Assembly: GCF_000381065.1 (NCBI RefSeq) | Contig: NZ_KB905849.1 | Coordinates: 55,112-119,111 of the forward strand | DNA length: 64,000 nt | Origin: Propionispira raffinosivorans DSM 20765 | Lineage (GTDB): Bacteria > Bacillota > Negativicutes > Selenomonadales > Selenomonadaceae | Direction of reading: 5' to 3' | Part shown: piece after piece, positions 48,683 through 58,204 of the stretch | Numbering within the stretch: the first letter of the stretch is position 1 | Layout of the letters: each line of letters begins with the position of its first letter | The notes under the pieces: model-generated | Seen by the model: only the letters and a program-made list of their open reading frames with translations | Database searches by the model: none | Told to the model about the DNA's origin: nothing | Position numbers and translations under genes: made by a program

Positions 48683-50056
48683 TTAAAACATGGTGGGCTG
48701 ATCAAACGGTGGATACGTATCTATATATGTTTGGATGGGAAATTTACGTTTCATGCCGTTGAAATTCATATAGCGGATTTTACCGAATACGTTTCGCTCT
48801 GACCAAGCACGATCGTGGAGACCGCCCATGCTCCAAGCGATGCCCGCATAACCATTAGGATCACGACCATCGAGGTGGTATTTATCGTTGAGATATATTG
48901 CTGTAGACATCGCATCGGCTGGTGTTCGTGACCATTCGAGAATCTTTTTTGCCCAATACATGCGTACATAGCCATGCATTTTCCCGGTTTCTGTCATTTG
49001 ACGCTGGGCGGCATTCCATAGTGGGTCATGGGTAAGTGCCTGCTCGAGGGTTTCGGCATTATATAGATACTCACGGGAATCGTCGAGGTGCTCTTGCAGG
49101 GTTTTTTGTGCCCAGGCTGGAAATGCTGCTGCGTTGTCATAATTTGTTTGATAGAAACAAAAATTATCGGCTAATTCTCGCCGAATGATAAGTTCTTCGA
49201 GGAAGCTTTCGGTGGCAGAGGAAGTCGAGTGCATTTCCTTAATGAGCAAGACAATTTTTTGAGCAGAGATTTGCCCGAAATGCAAATAGGGGGAAAGGTT
49301 CGACTGCATATTTTTTGTGGGATCGTTGCTTTGTTTGTCATAATATTGAAGCTTTTCTTGGATGAAGTTAAGGACAGTATTTTTGCCGGTCTTGCTCCCG
49401 GGCTTTAGCCAGGTGATTTCAGAAACAGTTGTATCAACCGTTAATTGCGCTAAAAGGTCCGTAATCGGAGGCAAGGGTTGGATGAAAAAGTTTGAAGCTG
49501 GATGAACTGATATTTCGGGGACTGGCAATAAAAATTCGGACAGTAAACGCTGTATTTTAGGGCGGATCGTATAGGCGGCGTATTCAAGTTTTGTTGAAGC
49601 TGTCCAGCAGGGGACGATATTGTGAGCATCAACTTCATAACAAGGGATTTTGATTTTTTGCAAAAGTTCTTTTTTCCATAATGCTTTTATTTTTAGAGGA
49701 TCAAAATCGATGATTAAAGTACTTGCGGAATTTGTCTGTAACCATGTCGCAATGACTTTTGATGGTGAACCGATCAGTAAATAAAAAGGAATATTTTTTT
49801 TAGTTAAATTTTGAGCAGTTTCTGTTAACCCTCGCAGCATAAAACCGTATTGTCGCAGTGTTGCACCAATAAAATCCGGTGCTAACGCAAATAAAACAAC
49901 CAATGGCTGGTTTTGCTTTCTTGCTGTTTGCTGGGCATAATAGAGTGCCCAGTTATCTTCGGCACGCTGGTCACGGCTCATCCAGTACACGACAGGACCG
50001 CTTTGAGCTGAATTTTTTATAGTCTGTATAATGCGGATGCGGCGTTGATCGATCAT
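48683..50056 (-). CDS. Class II cyclobutane pyrimidine dimer photolyase
   Basis: A 457-residue photolyase that repairs UV pyrimidine dimers using FADH and blue light. The N-terminal antenna-binding Rossmann part begins VVYWMSRDQRAEDNWALYYAQQ; the FAD-binding half has FLEELIIRRELADNFCFYQTNYD and the class II-typical GKMHGYVRMYWAKKILEW, then YHLDGRDPNGYAGIAWSMGGLHDRAW. These motifs mark class II, not the more common class I. GGAGGG precedes the ATG at 50056. Monocistronic. Confidence 0.94.
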   Translation of the reverse strand: MIDQRRIRIIQTIKNSAQSGPVVYWMSRDQRAEDNWALYYAQQTARKQNQPLVVLFALAPDFIGATLRQYGFMLRGLTETAQNLTKKNIPFYLLIGSPSKVIATWLQTNSASTLIIDFDPLKIKALWKKELLQKIKIPCYEVDAHNIVPCWTASTKLEYAAYTIRPKIQRLLSEFLLPVPEISVHPASNFFIQPLPPITDLLAQLTVDTTVSEITWLKPGSKTGKNTVLNFIQEKLQYYDKQSNDPTKNMQSNLSPYLHFGQISAQKIVLLIKEMHSTSSATESFLEELIIRRELADNFCFYQTNYDNAAAFPAWAQKTLQEHLDDSREYLYNAETLEQALTHDPLWNAAQRQMTETGKMHGYVRMYWAKKILEWSRTPADAMSTAIYLNDKYHLDGRDPNGYAGIAWSMGGLHDRAWSERNVFGKIRYMNFNGMKRKFPIQTYIDTYPPFDQPTMF

Positions 50057-50916
50057 GTTGTTCCCTCCGGTTATAAATTTTATTGCACGTGACGGGTATT
50101 CATATCACGGGTGTTGATCATGATATACCGTTTTATAAAACCAGAAAGCATTGAGCAGTAAAACGAATTCCCTATTGTCTGCATATAGCTTGCATATCAA
50201 TTATAAGAGAAATCGATTCTCGGTTCAATTGAAATATTAGATGGATAAGAATTATTGTACCATGATTCACAAATCCTTGCTTTTTTTCTTGGATAGGTGA
50301 AGCCGAAGCCATTTTCTTAGCTTGTTGTATGATAACTTTAGATCGTTGCTGCATGCATTTTAAGAACAAAAGGAGTCCGCTTAAAAATCATTTCATGGTC
50401 ATTTCTAAGGTCGGTATTCAATTGATATTTTTGTGAAAAAGTAAGGGTAATTGTTCATAGTATGCTACTTTAGCAGGAGTTTAGTTTATATAAAAAAGCA
50501 AGACATTAAAATAATAAAAATTTTTAAAAAATAGATTGAATTTTAAATCTATTCAGTATATACTGAATTCATAAGTTATATGATAAATTAAACGAATCGA
50601 TTCAAGTTGTAAGATAAATGTTTTGGGCGGGATTATATTTCATGATTTCAATAAAGAATTATTAGAATATTTACATATTTCAAAGAACGCAAAACAATGG
50701 AATCGAGTTTTATTTTTTATGATGCAGATTTATGGTTAAAAAAATAGCGTTTGTTTTGGCACGTGGTCAATAATTTGAAGCAGTTTTTATTATATAGAGC
50801 AAAATAAATAATCAAAATAAAACAATAGAGGGGGAATAGTCAGCCACAAAGGTTTGATCTATTTATCAGCTTATATATAATATTGGCTAAATGAAGAAAT
50901 AGGAGGGTACACTTTC
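50057..50916. other. Long intergenic region between photolyase and sugar ABC operon
   Basis: 860 bp without a convincing gene. It holds the promoter/operator at 50536-50568, a 10-bp palindrome GAATCGATTC near 50594, and a possible second promoter (TTGATC 50854, TATAAT 50876). The rest is AT-rich with no recognised structure. Confidence 0.6.
50536..50568 (+). promoter_or_regulatory. Promoter with 18-bp perfect palindrome (sugar operon operator)
   Basis: TTGAAT (50536-50541) and TATACT (50559-50564) have 17-bp spacing; the palindrome ATTCAGTATATACTGAAT (50551-50568) covers the -10 box. This is the layout of a repressor operator; the AraR-like protein at 55320 is the obvious candidate. Confidence 0.65.
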
Positions 50917-52023
50917 ATGAAAAAAATGTTAGCTCTTGTATTATCTTGTATTATGGTCTTAGCAATTGCTGGCTGCGGCGGTGGCGATAACGCCCCGGCG
51001 TCAAGCAGTAGTAGCAGTAGTGCAGCTCAAACCGGTGGTAAAAAAATCGGGGTAGCCATGCCGACACAGTCTTCCCAGCGATGGATCGCAGATGGTAAAA
51101 ACATGAAAGAAAAATTGGAAAAGCTAGGTTATACAGTTGATTTGCAATATGCAGAAGATGATGTACAAGCTCAGGTTTCCCAAATCGAAAACATGATAAC
51201 CAATGGTGCAAACTGTTTGGTCGTTGCTTCGATTGATTCGAATGCACTCGTTAATGTATTAGATCAAGCCAAAGCGAATAACATCCCAGTCATTGCCTAT
51301 GATCGTTTATTAATGGATACAGATAGCGTTTCTTATTATGCAACATTTGATAATAAAGGCGTAGGTGTAGCCATTGGTAAATATATCGAAGACAAAATGG
51401 GCTTAAAAGAAGGCAAAGGCCCTTATAACATTGAATTTTTTGCTGGTTCGCCAGATGATAACAATGCACATTTCTTAAATACGGGTGTATTTGAAGTGTT
51501 GCAGCCTTATTTGACAAGTGGACAACTCGTATGCGTATCAGGTCAAACTAGTTTCGATGCGATTTGTACATTACGCTGGTCGCAAGAAACTGCTCAAAAA
51601 CGTATGGAAGATATTTTGTCCGGTTACTACAGTACGGGGAAAAACCTTGATATCGTAGTGAGTCCGTTTGATGGGATTAGTTATGGTATTTCAGCAGCTT
51701 TAGAAGGTGCTGGTTATAAAGTTGGTCAAAAATGGCCAATGATTAGTGGTCAGGATGCTGAACTTATGGCTTCCAAAAATATCTTATCTGGTAAACAATC
51801 CATGACAATCTTTAAAGATACTCGTATACTCGCTGACAAATGCGTGAAAATGGTGCAGGCTGTGCTCGAAGGTGGACAACCTGAAATCAATGATACAACT
51901 TCGTATAATAACAATAAGAAAATTGTTCCAGCCTATTTATGCAGCCCAGTACCTGTTGATAAATCAAATCTGCAAAAAGAATTGATTGATTCAGGCTACT
52001 ATAAAAAAGCTGAACTTGAATAG
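50917..52023 (+). CDS. chvE: ChvE-type monosaccharide-binding lipoprotein
   Basis: A 368-residue periplasmic-binding-fold lipoprotein of a multiple-monosaccharide ABC importer. The lipobox is LAIAGCG (Cys near residue 20), followed by a Ser-rich linker. KIGVAMPTQSSQRWIADGKNMKEKLE, LQYAEDDVQAQVSQIENMI and VIAYDRLLMDTDSVSYYATFDN closely follow ChvE, which binds arabinose, xylose, galactose and glucose. GGAGGG precedes the ATG at 50917. It is first in the operon and followed by a stem-loop that could favour its higher expression. Confidence 0.92.
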   Translation: MKKMLALVLSCIMVLAIAGCGGGDNAPASSSSSSSAAQTGGKKIGVAMPTQSSQRWIADGKNMKEKLEKLGYTVDLQYAEDDVQAQVSQIENMITNGANCLVVASIDSNALVNVLDQAKANNIPVIAYDRLLMDTDSVSYYATFDNKGVGVAIGKYIEDKMGLKEGKGPYNIEFFAGSPDDNNAHFLNTGVFEVLQPYLTSGQLVCVSGQTSFDAICTLRWSQETAQKRMEDILSGYYSTGKNLDIVVSPFDGISYGISAALEGAGYKVGQKWPMISGQDAELMASKNILSGKQSMTIFKDTRILADKCVKMVQAVLEGGQPEINDTTSYNNNKKIVPAYLCSPVPVDKSNLQKELIDSGYYKKAELE

Positions 52024-52045
52024 TAACGTAGAGTTTTAGATGGTT

Positions 52046-52080
52046 GTCGGCTGAATGGGAGTCTATCTTTTTCAGCCGAC
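52046..52080 (+). other. Intercistronic stem-loop between chvE and gguA
   Basis: GTCGGCTGAA pairs with TTCAGCCGAC; no T-tract. It probably protects the upstream mRNA so that the binding protein is made in excess. Confidence 0.6.
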
Positions 52081-52110
52081 TACTACTATCGAGGGAGTTG
52101 AACAAAATTT

Positions 52111-53658
52111 ATGGCTGAAATCATACTGGAAATGCGACATATAACGAAAGATTTTTCGGGTGTTAAGGCTCTGGATGATGTCAATCTACAAATCAAAAAA
52201 GGTGAAATTCATGCATTATGCGGCGAAAATGGTGCGGGGAAATCAACTTTGATGAATGTTCTTTCAGGAGTATATCCTTATGGAACATATACGGGGGACA
52301 TTATTTATAAAGGTGAAACTTGTGAATTTAATACAATCCGCAGCAGCGAAAAAAAGGGTATTGTTATTATTCATCAGGAATTAGCACTCATTCCGGCACT
52401 TTCTATTGCCGAAAATGTATTTTTGGGTAATGAAAACACAACCCTTAAAGGGGTTATTGATTGGGACGAAACGGATCGCAAAGCTCGCGATGTTTTAAGC
52501 ACAATTGGTATGGGCAGCGAAGATTTAAGCCAACAAGTTCAGACCTTAGGTGTTGGTAAGCAGCAGTTGATTGAGATTGCCAAAGCCTTGACAAAGAAAG
52601 TCGAACTTTTGATTCTTGATGAACCGACGGCCGCACTGAATGATGAGGAAAGTAATATCTTACTAGAGCTTATGCTGAATTTAAAAAAACAGGGTATTAC
52701 TTGTATTATGATTTCACATAAATTAAATGAAGTCAGCCGGGTCGCTGATTCGATTACGGTTATTCGTGATGGGCATACGATTGAAACAATCGAAAAAACA
52801 GATAAAGCAATTGAAGAAGACCGAATTATCAAAGGCATGGTAGGTCGTGAACTTACAAATCGTTATCCAGACCGCAATAGTAAAATCGGTGAAGTAGTTT
52901 TTGAAGTGAAAAATTGGATGGCTTATAGTCCATTGGATTCAAAACGAAAAGTAATCAATGATGTGTCCTTGCATGTTCGCCGCGGTGAAGTAGTTGGTTT
53001 TGCGGGTTTGATGGGAGCAGGGCGGACGGAACTTGCGATGAGTTTGTTTGGTAAAGCTTATGGAAAAAATATATCTGGAACCATGATCAAAAATGGTGAG
53101 GAACTCCATTTAAAAAGCATTAAAGATGCAATCAATCATAAAATTGCGTATGTATCGGAAGATCGTAAAAAATACGGGTTGGTTTTGATTAATGATTTGA
53201 AATGGAATATGTCCTTGTCAAGTTTGGCCTCTAGGTTTTCCAAACATTCCGTGATTGATTCGAACGATGAAATTCACTTAACGGAAGAGTATCGAAAAAA
53301 AATCAATATAAAAGCAAATTCGATTGAACAAATTGTAGGTTCATTGTCGGGCGGGAATCAACAAAAAGTTGTTCTGGCAAAATGGATGTTATCGGAACCA
53401 GATGTATTGCTTTTAGATGAACCGACGCGTGGAATTGATGTTGGGGCGAAGTATGAAATTTATACAGTAATTAACTCGTTGGCTGATGCGGGTAAAGCGG
53501 TTATTGTAATTTCTTCCGAAATGCCGGAATTATTGGGTATTTGTGATCGTATCTACGTCATTAATGAAGGCGAAATTGCTGGTGAATTACACAAAGATGA
53601 GTTTTCACAGGAACGTATCATGAAGATTATTATGAATCACATCGGAAGGGAGAAATAA
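52111..53658 (+). CDS. gguA: Monosaccharide ABC transporter ATP-binding protein (GguA/XylG type)
   Basis: A 515-residue protein with two tandem ABC domains. The first has Walker [10 protein letters not shown], a degenerate signature ([10 protein letters not shown]) and Walker [14 protein letters not shown]; the second has a non-canonical Walker [10 protein letters not shown], the signature LSGGNQQKV and Walker [16 protein letters not shown]. This asymmetry is typical of the CUT2 sugar importers, where only one site is fully active. It sits between chvE and gguB. GAGGGAG lies about 13 bp upstream of the ATG at 52111. Confidence 0.93.
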   Translation: MAEIILEMRHITKDFSGVKALDDVNLQIKKGEIHALCGENGAGKSTLMNVLSGVYPYGTYTGDIIYKGETCEFNTIRSSEKKGIVIIHQELALIPALSIAENVFLGNENTTLKGVIDWDETDRKARDVLSTIGMGSEDLSQQVQTLGVGKQQLIEIAKALTKKVELLILDEPTAALNDEESNILLELMLNLKKQGITCIMISHKLNEVSRVADSITVIRDGHTIETIEKTDKAIEEDRIIKGMVGRELTNRYPDRNSKIGEVVFEVKNWMAYSPLDSKRKVINDVSLHVRRGEVVGFAGLMGAGRTELAMSLFGKAYGKNISGTMIKNGEELHLKSIKDAINHKIAYVSEDRKKYGLVLINDLKWNMSLSSLASRFSKHSVIDSNDEIHLTEEYRKKINIKANSIEQIVGSLSGGNQQKVVLAKWMLSEPDVLLLDEPTRGIDVGAKYEIYTVINSLADAGKAVIVISSEMPELLGICDRIYVINEGEIAGELHKDEFSQERIMKIIMNHIGREK

Positions 53659-53662
53659 TACA

Positions 53663-54850
53663 ATGAGCAATGAAACTACAATGAATCAAAGAAAACTAGC
53701 CATGGCGAATCTCAAACAATATGGTATGATGATTGCCTTATTCGTTATTTATGTAATCTTTCTTATTTTATCTGATGGCAAAAATGCAGCACCGATGAAT
53801 ATTAATAATTTGGTTATGCAAAACAGTTATGTTGTTATTCTTTCCATCGGGATGCTATTATGTTGTTTGACAGCAAATGTTGATTTGGCCGTTGGTTCGA
53901 TTGTCGCTTTTTGTGGGGCGGCGGCAGCTATTATGGTGTTAGATTATCATATTGCTGTTCCAGTTACCTTCGCAATTGTATTGCTTATCGGTATTTTAGT
54001 AGGAATGTGGCAGGGTTTCTTTATAGCTGTGCTTAAAGTTCCGCCATTCATTGTTACACTGGCTAATATGCTGGTTTTCCGCGGGCTGACTATGGTTATA
54101 TTAAATGGTCAAACAAAAGGTCCTCTGCCGCAGGATTTCACGCAGGTTGGCGCTGGATATCTGCCACAGATCTTTATGCAGGTCGGTGGTACTAAAATAG
54201 AAATTTTAGCATTAATAGGTGGTCTATTGGCTTCCGTAGTGCTTGTTTTATTAGAAATCAGGTCAAGACGTAATAAACTGAAACACAATTTCGTTGTAGC
54301 ACCAATGTGGCAGGTTACTGCTAAGATGGTTGTTATTATCGGTGTATTGAATTTTATTACCGCTAAGTTGGCTCTTTATATGGGATTACCACTTGTTTTA
54401 CTCATTATGCTGGCATTGATCATTATTTATTCTTTTATCACCAATGATACCGTGGCTGGGCGCCAGGTATATGCGGTTGGTGGTAACGTAAATGCAGCTA
54501 GACTATCAGGGATCAATACGGATAAGGTCATGTTTTGGGTTTATACCAATATGGGACTGTTAGCAGCTTTAGCTGGGATTGTCTTGGCGGCACGTAATGC
54601 ATCAGCGACGCCAAAGGCTGGTGATACCTTTGAACTTGATGCAATTGCGGCCTGCTATATCGGTGGTGCGGCTGTACAAGGTGGCAGCGGGACGATTACA
54701 GGTGCTGTTATTGGTGCTTTGGTAATGGGAATTTTGAACAATGGGATGTCTTTGATCGGTTGGTCGGTTGATATCCAGCGCGTTGTTAAAGGCCTTGTGC
54801 TCTTAGCTGCTGTTACGTTCGACTTATATAATAAACGTAAAAGTGCTTAA
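53663..54850 (+). CDS. gguB: Monosaccharide ABC transporter permease (GguB type)
   Basis: A 395-residue membrane permease of the CUT2 class with about 10-11 TM segments. LLCCLTANVDLAVGSIVAFCGAAAA, GFFIAVLKVPPFIVTLANMLVFRGL and the C-terminal AACYIGGAAVQGGSGTITGAVIGALVMGILNNGM are typical of the GguB/XylH group, which is longer than RbsC. GGAAGGGAG precedes the ATG at 53663, 4 bp after gguA. It ends the operon before a terminator. Confidence 0.93.
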   Translation: MSNETTMNQRKLAMANLKQYGMMIALFVIYVIFLILSDGKNAAPMNINNLVMQNSYVVILSIGMLLCCLTANVDLAVGSIVAFCGAAAAIMVLDYHIAVPVTFAIVLLIGILVGMWQGFFIAVLKVPPFIVTLANMLVFRGLTMVILNGQTKGPLPQDFTQVGAGYLPQIFMQVGGTKIEILALIGGLLASVVLVLLEIRSRRNKLKHNFVVAPMWQVTAKMVVIIGVLNFITAKLALYMGLPLVLLIMLALIIIYSFITNDTVAGRQVYAVGGNVNAARLSGINTDKVMFWVYTNMGLLAALAGIVLAARNASATPKAGDTFELDAIAACYIGGAAVQGGSGTITGAVIGALVMGILNNGMSLIGWSVDIQRVVKGLVLLAAVTFDLYNKRKSA

Positions 54851-54881
54851 CATTTAAAGATATGTTTCTTTTATGAAAATT

Positions 54882-54931
54882 AAAATCTGCCTTTTATAAC
54901 TGCGATAGTTAATAAAAAGGCAGATTTTTTT
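54882..54931 (+). terminator. Intrinsic terminator after gguB
   Basis: AAAATCTGCCTTTTA pairs with TAAAAAGGCAGATTTT, followed by T7. Confidence 0.9.
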
Positions 54932-54987
54932 CTAAAATAGGAAAATTAATTCAGTGTTTTAACTGGAAAAGATTGAGGCGATAATCT

Positions 54988-55227
54988 ATGAAGTTTGAAT
55001 ATTTAGCGTTAATTGGCGCAGCCCTGCTTTTGAATAATGTAATTAGTGACATACCGAATGGCTTCAGTTGGCTTATGGCAGGTGATATTTTTATTGCACT
55101 CGCAATTTTTTGTGCTTATATTGATTTTTTCATTAAGCAATTAAAAAAATACAGAGGGTATTTGCTTAAATTTGCGGGTGTATTTGCAATTATTGGCGTT
55201 ATTTCTTATATAAAACATTTTGTTTGA
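54988..55227 (+). CDS. Small membrane protein of unknown function
   Basis: A 79-residue protein with two or three hydrophobic segments (YLALIGAALLLNNVI, GDIFIALAIFCAYIDFFI and LLKFAGVFAIIGVISYI) joined by a short basic loop (KQLKKYRG). I recognise no family. The ATG at 54988 has only a weak upstream GAGG. It lies between the sugar operon terminator and the AraR-like gene, both on the same strand. Confidence 0.6.
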   Translation: MKFEYLALIGAALLLNNVISDIPNGFSWLMAGDIFIALAIFCAYIDFFIKQLKKYRGYLLKFAGVFAIIGVISYIKHFV

Positions 55228-55319
55228 CAGCAAGCTAGTTTCGGAAAATGAAAACTTTTTTTAATGAGGAGCCGGAGGCAATGCTTTGAAAATAGTGGAA
55301 CGAAAGGAATTTTGCTTTC

Positions 55320-56405
55320 ATGAATAATAAAAAAGTGCCGAAATATCTAGAAATTGTCAATTGGATCAAATTGCAGATTGCTCAAGGCACGTTAGAAACT
55401 GGGGCACGATTACAGTCAGAAAAAGAACTCGGCGCATATTTTTCTCTCAGTCGTCAGACGGTTCGGCAGGCGACGAGTATTCTGGAAAATGAAGGCGTTT
55501 TAGAACGCCGCCAGGGGAGTGGTACTTATATTGCGTTAAGCAGAACACCAATCAGGACTAGCATGAAAAATATTGGTATTATTACAACTTATTTAGATGA
55601 TTATTTGTTTCCGGGTATTATTAAAGGAATTGATGGTGTTTTGACGCAGCAAGGGTATTCTATCCAATTGTCGATTACGTATAATAAAATAGAAAATGAA
55701 ATGAAAATATTAAACGTATTTATGGAAAACGGCATTGATGGTCTTATTATTGAACCGACAAAAAGTGCGCTGCCGTTGCTTAATCTGGATTTATATAAAC
55801 AGATTCATAAAAAAGGTATTTCTTGTATTTTTATTAATTCATATTATGAGGAGCTGGCTTTTCCTTTTGTAATGATGGATGATTATGCCTGTGGTAGATC
55901 AGCAGCTGAGTATTTGCTCAGTAAAAATCATAAGAGATTTGCCGGCGTTTTTAAATTTGATGATCGGCAAGGTCATTTGCGTTATGCAGGTTGCACGAGT
56001 GCTTTAAAGAAAAGAGGCATTTTGCTGCATGAAGAAAATCTTATCTGGTTTACAACAGAGGATTTAGAATTTTTTTGTACCAAAACATTTGAGCAGCTTC
56101 TTTTGCAGCGAGTGGCAGGATGCAGTGCGGTTGTTTGTTATAATGATAAAATTGCAATTTATGTAATTGAAGTTTTACGTAAGTATAAATATAAAGTCCC
56201 TGAAGATATCTCCATTATCAGTTTTGATAATTCGGATTTAGCTACCAGAAATCCTGTCGGACTCACAACATTTTCGCATCCCAAGCAGGATCTGGGAAAA
56301 ATGGCGGCAATCAATTTATTAAAATTAATGCATATGGAAAAAATTAATACGGCAGTTAAATTTGCGCCTCAGCTTGTGGAGCGAGAGTCCATTCGCAGCC
56401 TGTGA
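55320..56405 (+). CDS. AraR-like regulator (GntR DNA-binding domain, LacI-type sugar-binding domain)
   Basis: A 361-residue chimeric repressor. Residues 1-75 are a GntR winged helix (YLEIVNWIKLQIAQGTLETGARLQSEKELGAYFSLSRQTVRQA; GSGTYI); residues 82-361 form a LacI/periplasmic-binding-like sugar domain (NIGIITTYLDDYLFPGIIKGID; GVFKFDDRQGHLRYAGCTSAL; DISIISFDNSDLA). This is the architecture of B. subtilis AraR, which releases its operator on binding L-arabinose. It lies downstream of chvE-gguAB on the same strand and probably binds the palindrome at 50551. The effector sugar is inferred, not shown. Confidence 0.9.
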   Translation: MNNKKVPKYLEIVNWIKLQIAQGTLETGARLQSEKELGAYFSLSRQTVRQATSILENEGVLERRQGSGTYIALSRTPIRTSMKNIGIITTYLDDYLFPGIIKGIDGVLTQQGYSIQLSITYNKIENEMKILNVFMENGIDGLIIEPTKSALPLLNLDLYKQIHKKGISCIFINSYYEELAFPFVMMDDYACGRSAAEYLLSKNHKRFAGVFKFDDRQGHLRYAGCTSALKKRGILLHEENLIWFTTEDLEFFCTKTFEQLLLQRVAGCSAVVCYNDKIAIYVIEVLRKYKYKVPEDISIISFDNSDLATRNPVGLTTFSHPKQDLGKMAAINLLKLMHMEKINTAVKFAPQLVERESIRSL

Positions 56406-56412
56406 CGAACCA

Positions 56413-56462
56413 CCTATCTAATTCCTGACGATTGTCATATAGAATATTTAATGCAACTATAT
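56413..56462 (-). repeat. Remnant of palindromic intergenic element (copy D, half only)
   Basis: AATTCCTGACGATT.TCATAT.GAATATTTAATGCAACTAT matches one end of copies A-C (orientation as copy A); the other half and loop are missing. Located 7 bp after the AraR-like gene. Confidence 0.75.
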
Positions 56463-56554
56463 AATAAATCTTTGTCGCTATGGTATGATATAGATAGAGC
56501 GAGACGAATAAGAACCTATAAGCAGGATCGTCGAGGAAAATGAGGGCTACAATA

Positions 56555-58012
56555 ATGGATGATCAGGAAATAACAAAACAATATGGGCTTAGCCAAGAAA
56601 TAAAAAAAGCATTACAAGATTTGGGGTATGATACGCTTACAGAAGTTCAACAGGCGGTGATACCCCTAGTTTTTGCGCAAAAAGATAGTATTGTTCAGTC
56701 ACAGACCGGGAGTGGTAAAACGGCTGCCTTTGCGATTCCAATTTGTGAAAAGCTTGTAATTGAACAGAAAAAACCCCAAGTATTGGTTTTGACACCGACT
56801 AGGGAATTGGCAGTTCAATTGAAGGAGGAAATTTCCAATATAGGCAGATTCAAACGGATACGTTGTGCAGCCGTTTTTGGTCGCCAGCGGATGGAGACGC
56901 AGCGCCGTGAACTTCAGCAAAGGGTGCATATTGTCGTTGGTACACCGGGGCGGATGCTGGATCATATTGAACGCGGCAATATCTCTCTGGATGAAATACA
57001 ATATTTAATTATTGATGAAGCCGATAAAATGCTTAATATGGGGTTTATCGAACAGGTAGATGCGGTTATCAAAGGATTACCGGAAAATCGGTTAACTTTA
57101 TTGTTTTCGGCGACAATTCCAGACAAAATTCAACGGATTTGTGAAAAACATATGAAAGATCCAGTGAAAATCGAAATTGAGTCGAAGCAACTTGCGTTTG
57201 ATGCAATTCGTCAGGGCTATTATGAAATTGAAGCAGGCAATAAATTTGGCCTGTTGACAAAAATCTTATATCTGGAACGACCGGAAAGCTGCATTGTATT
57301 TTGCAATCTCCGTGATACGGTGGATCTCTTAGCGGATAAGCTGAAACAGAAGGGCTTTTTGTGTGGTACTTTACATGGCGGGATGGAGCAAATCGACCGT
57401 CTTGATTCGATCCGTGATTTCAAACGCGGCAGGTTTCAATTCCTTGTGGCAACTGATGTTGCTGCGCGCGGGCTGCATATTGATGACATATCCTTGGTAA
57501 TCAATTATGACATGCCTGCTGACGAAGAAAGTTATGTTCATCGCATTGGCAGAACAGGACGAGCCGGTCATTTGGGGGCGGCTGTTACATTGGTGACTTC
57601 CCATGAATATAAGGCGCTGCAGGCGATTGAGAAATATATAGATCATACGATACCGCGACTTGAACCGCCTGATTATGAAACAGTGGAAGCGGGAAAACAA
57701 ATTTTTGCACAAAGGGCGCAAAAAGCTCCGGTTTTAAAAGCGGATATCAGTGAAAAATTAAATAAGCAGATTACACGGCTTCGTATTAATGCTGGGAAAA
57801 AAAGCAAAATGCGTCCGGGCGATATTTTAGGGGCGATTACTGCAATTGAAGGTGTCCATGCTGAAAATATTGGTATTATTACGATACAAGATACCTGTTC
57901 TTATGTTGAAATATTAGGCGATAAAGGAGCACTTGTCATGCAGCAGTTACTAAAAAGCAAAATTAAAGGGAAAATTCATACGATTAAAGAAGTAGGTTTT
58001 TTTTGTAAATAA
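56555..58012 (+). CDS. DEAD-box RNA helicase, DbpA-like
   Basis: A 485-residue ATP-dependent RNA helicase. Q-motif (YDTLTEVQQAVIP), Walker A SQTGSGKT, PTRELAVQ, DEAD in LIIDEADKMLNMGF, SAT in LLFSATIP, and HRIGRTGRAG in the second RecA lobe. The C-terminal 75 residues (KMRPGDILGAITAIEGVHAENIGIITIQDTCSYVEI) are the DbpA-type RRM that binds 23S rRNA helix 92, so ribosome assembly is the likely role. The ATG at 56555 has GAGGG 8 bp upstream; an ATG at 56540 behind GAGG is also possible. Confidence 0.9.
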   Translation: MDDQEITKQYGLSQEIKKALQDLGYDTLTEVQQAVIPLVFAQKDSIVQSQTGSGKTAAFAIPICEKLVIEQKKPQVLVLTPTRELAVQLKEEISNIGRFKRIRCAAVFGRQRMETQRRELQQRVHIVVGTPGRMLDHIERGNISLDEIQYLIIDEADKMLNMGFIEQVDAVIKGLPENRLTLLFSATIPDKIQRICEKHMKDPVKIEIESKQLAFDAIRQGYYEIEAGNKFGLLTKILYLERPESCIVFCNLRDTVDLLADKLKQKGFLCGTLHGGMEQIDRLDSIRDFKRGRFQFLVATDVAARGLHIDDISLVINYDMPADEESYVHRIGRTGRAGHLGAAVTLVTSHEYKALQAIEKYIDHTIPRLEPPDYETVEAGKQIFAQRAQKAPVLKADISEKLNKQITRLRINAGKKSKMRPGDILGAITAIEGVHAENIGIITIQDTCSYVEILGDKGALVMQQLLKSKIKGKIHTIKEVGFFCK

Positions 58013-58022
58013 GAAAAAATAT

Positions 58023-58166
58023 ATATAAGTTGCATTAAATATTTTATATGGTAATCGTCAGGAATTGGGTATAGGGCTCCGTGGCGTTACGGAGGAAGCA
58101 AACGATGCCCTATATCCAATTCCTGACAGACTGATTAGGTTGATGTAATTTCTTTAATGCATTATA
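58023..58166 (+). repeat. Palindromic intergenic element, copy C
   Basis: About 144 bp starting ATATAAGTTGCATTAAA and ending with an eroded inverted copy. Central stem CAGGAATTGGGTATAGGG with CCCTATATCCAATTCCTG; the loop GGCGTTACGGAGGAAGCAAA is shared with copy A and nearly with copy B. Same orientation as copy B. Confidence 0.88.
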
Positions 58167-58204
58167 GATGGATGATTTTTAGGAAAGTTGGGGAAAAAGA
58201 ACAA

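Noticed and set aside
50172..50369. Minus-strand open frame of 65 codons
   Set aside because: It starts at TTG without a ribosome binding site, resembles no known protein by eye and has unremarkable composition in an AT-rich intergenic region.
58157..58204. Upstream extension of the CCA-like protein into the repeat element
   Set aside because: The extra residues come from the end of palindromic copy C and have no counterpart in the family.
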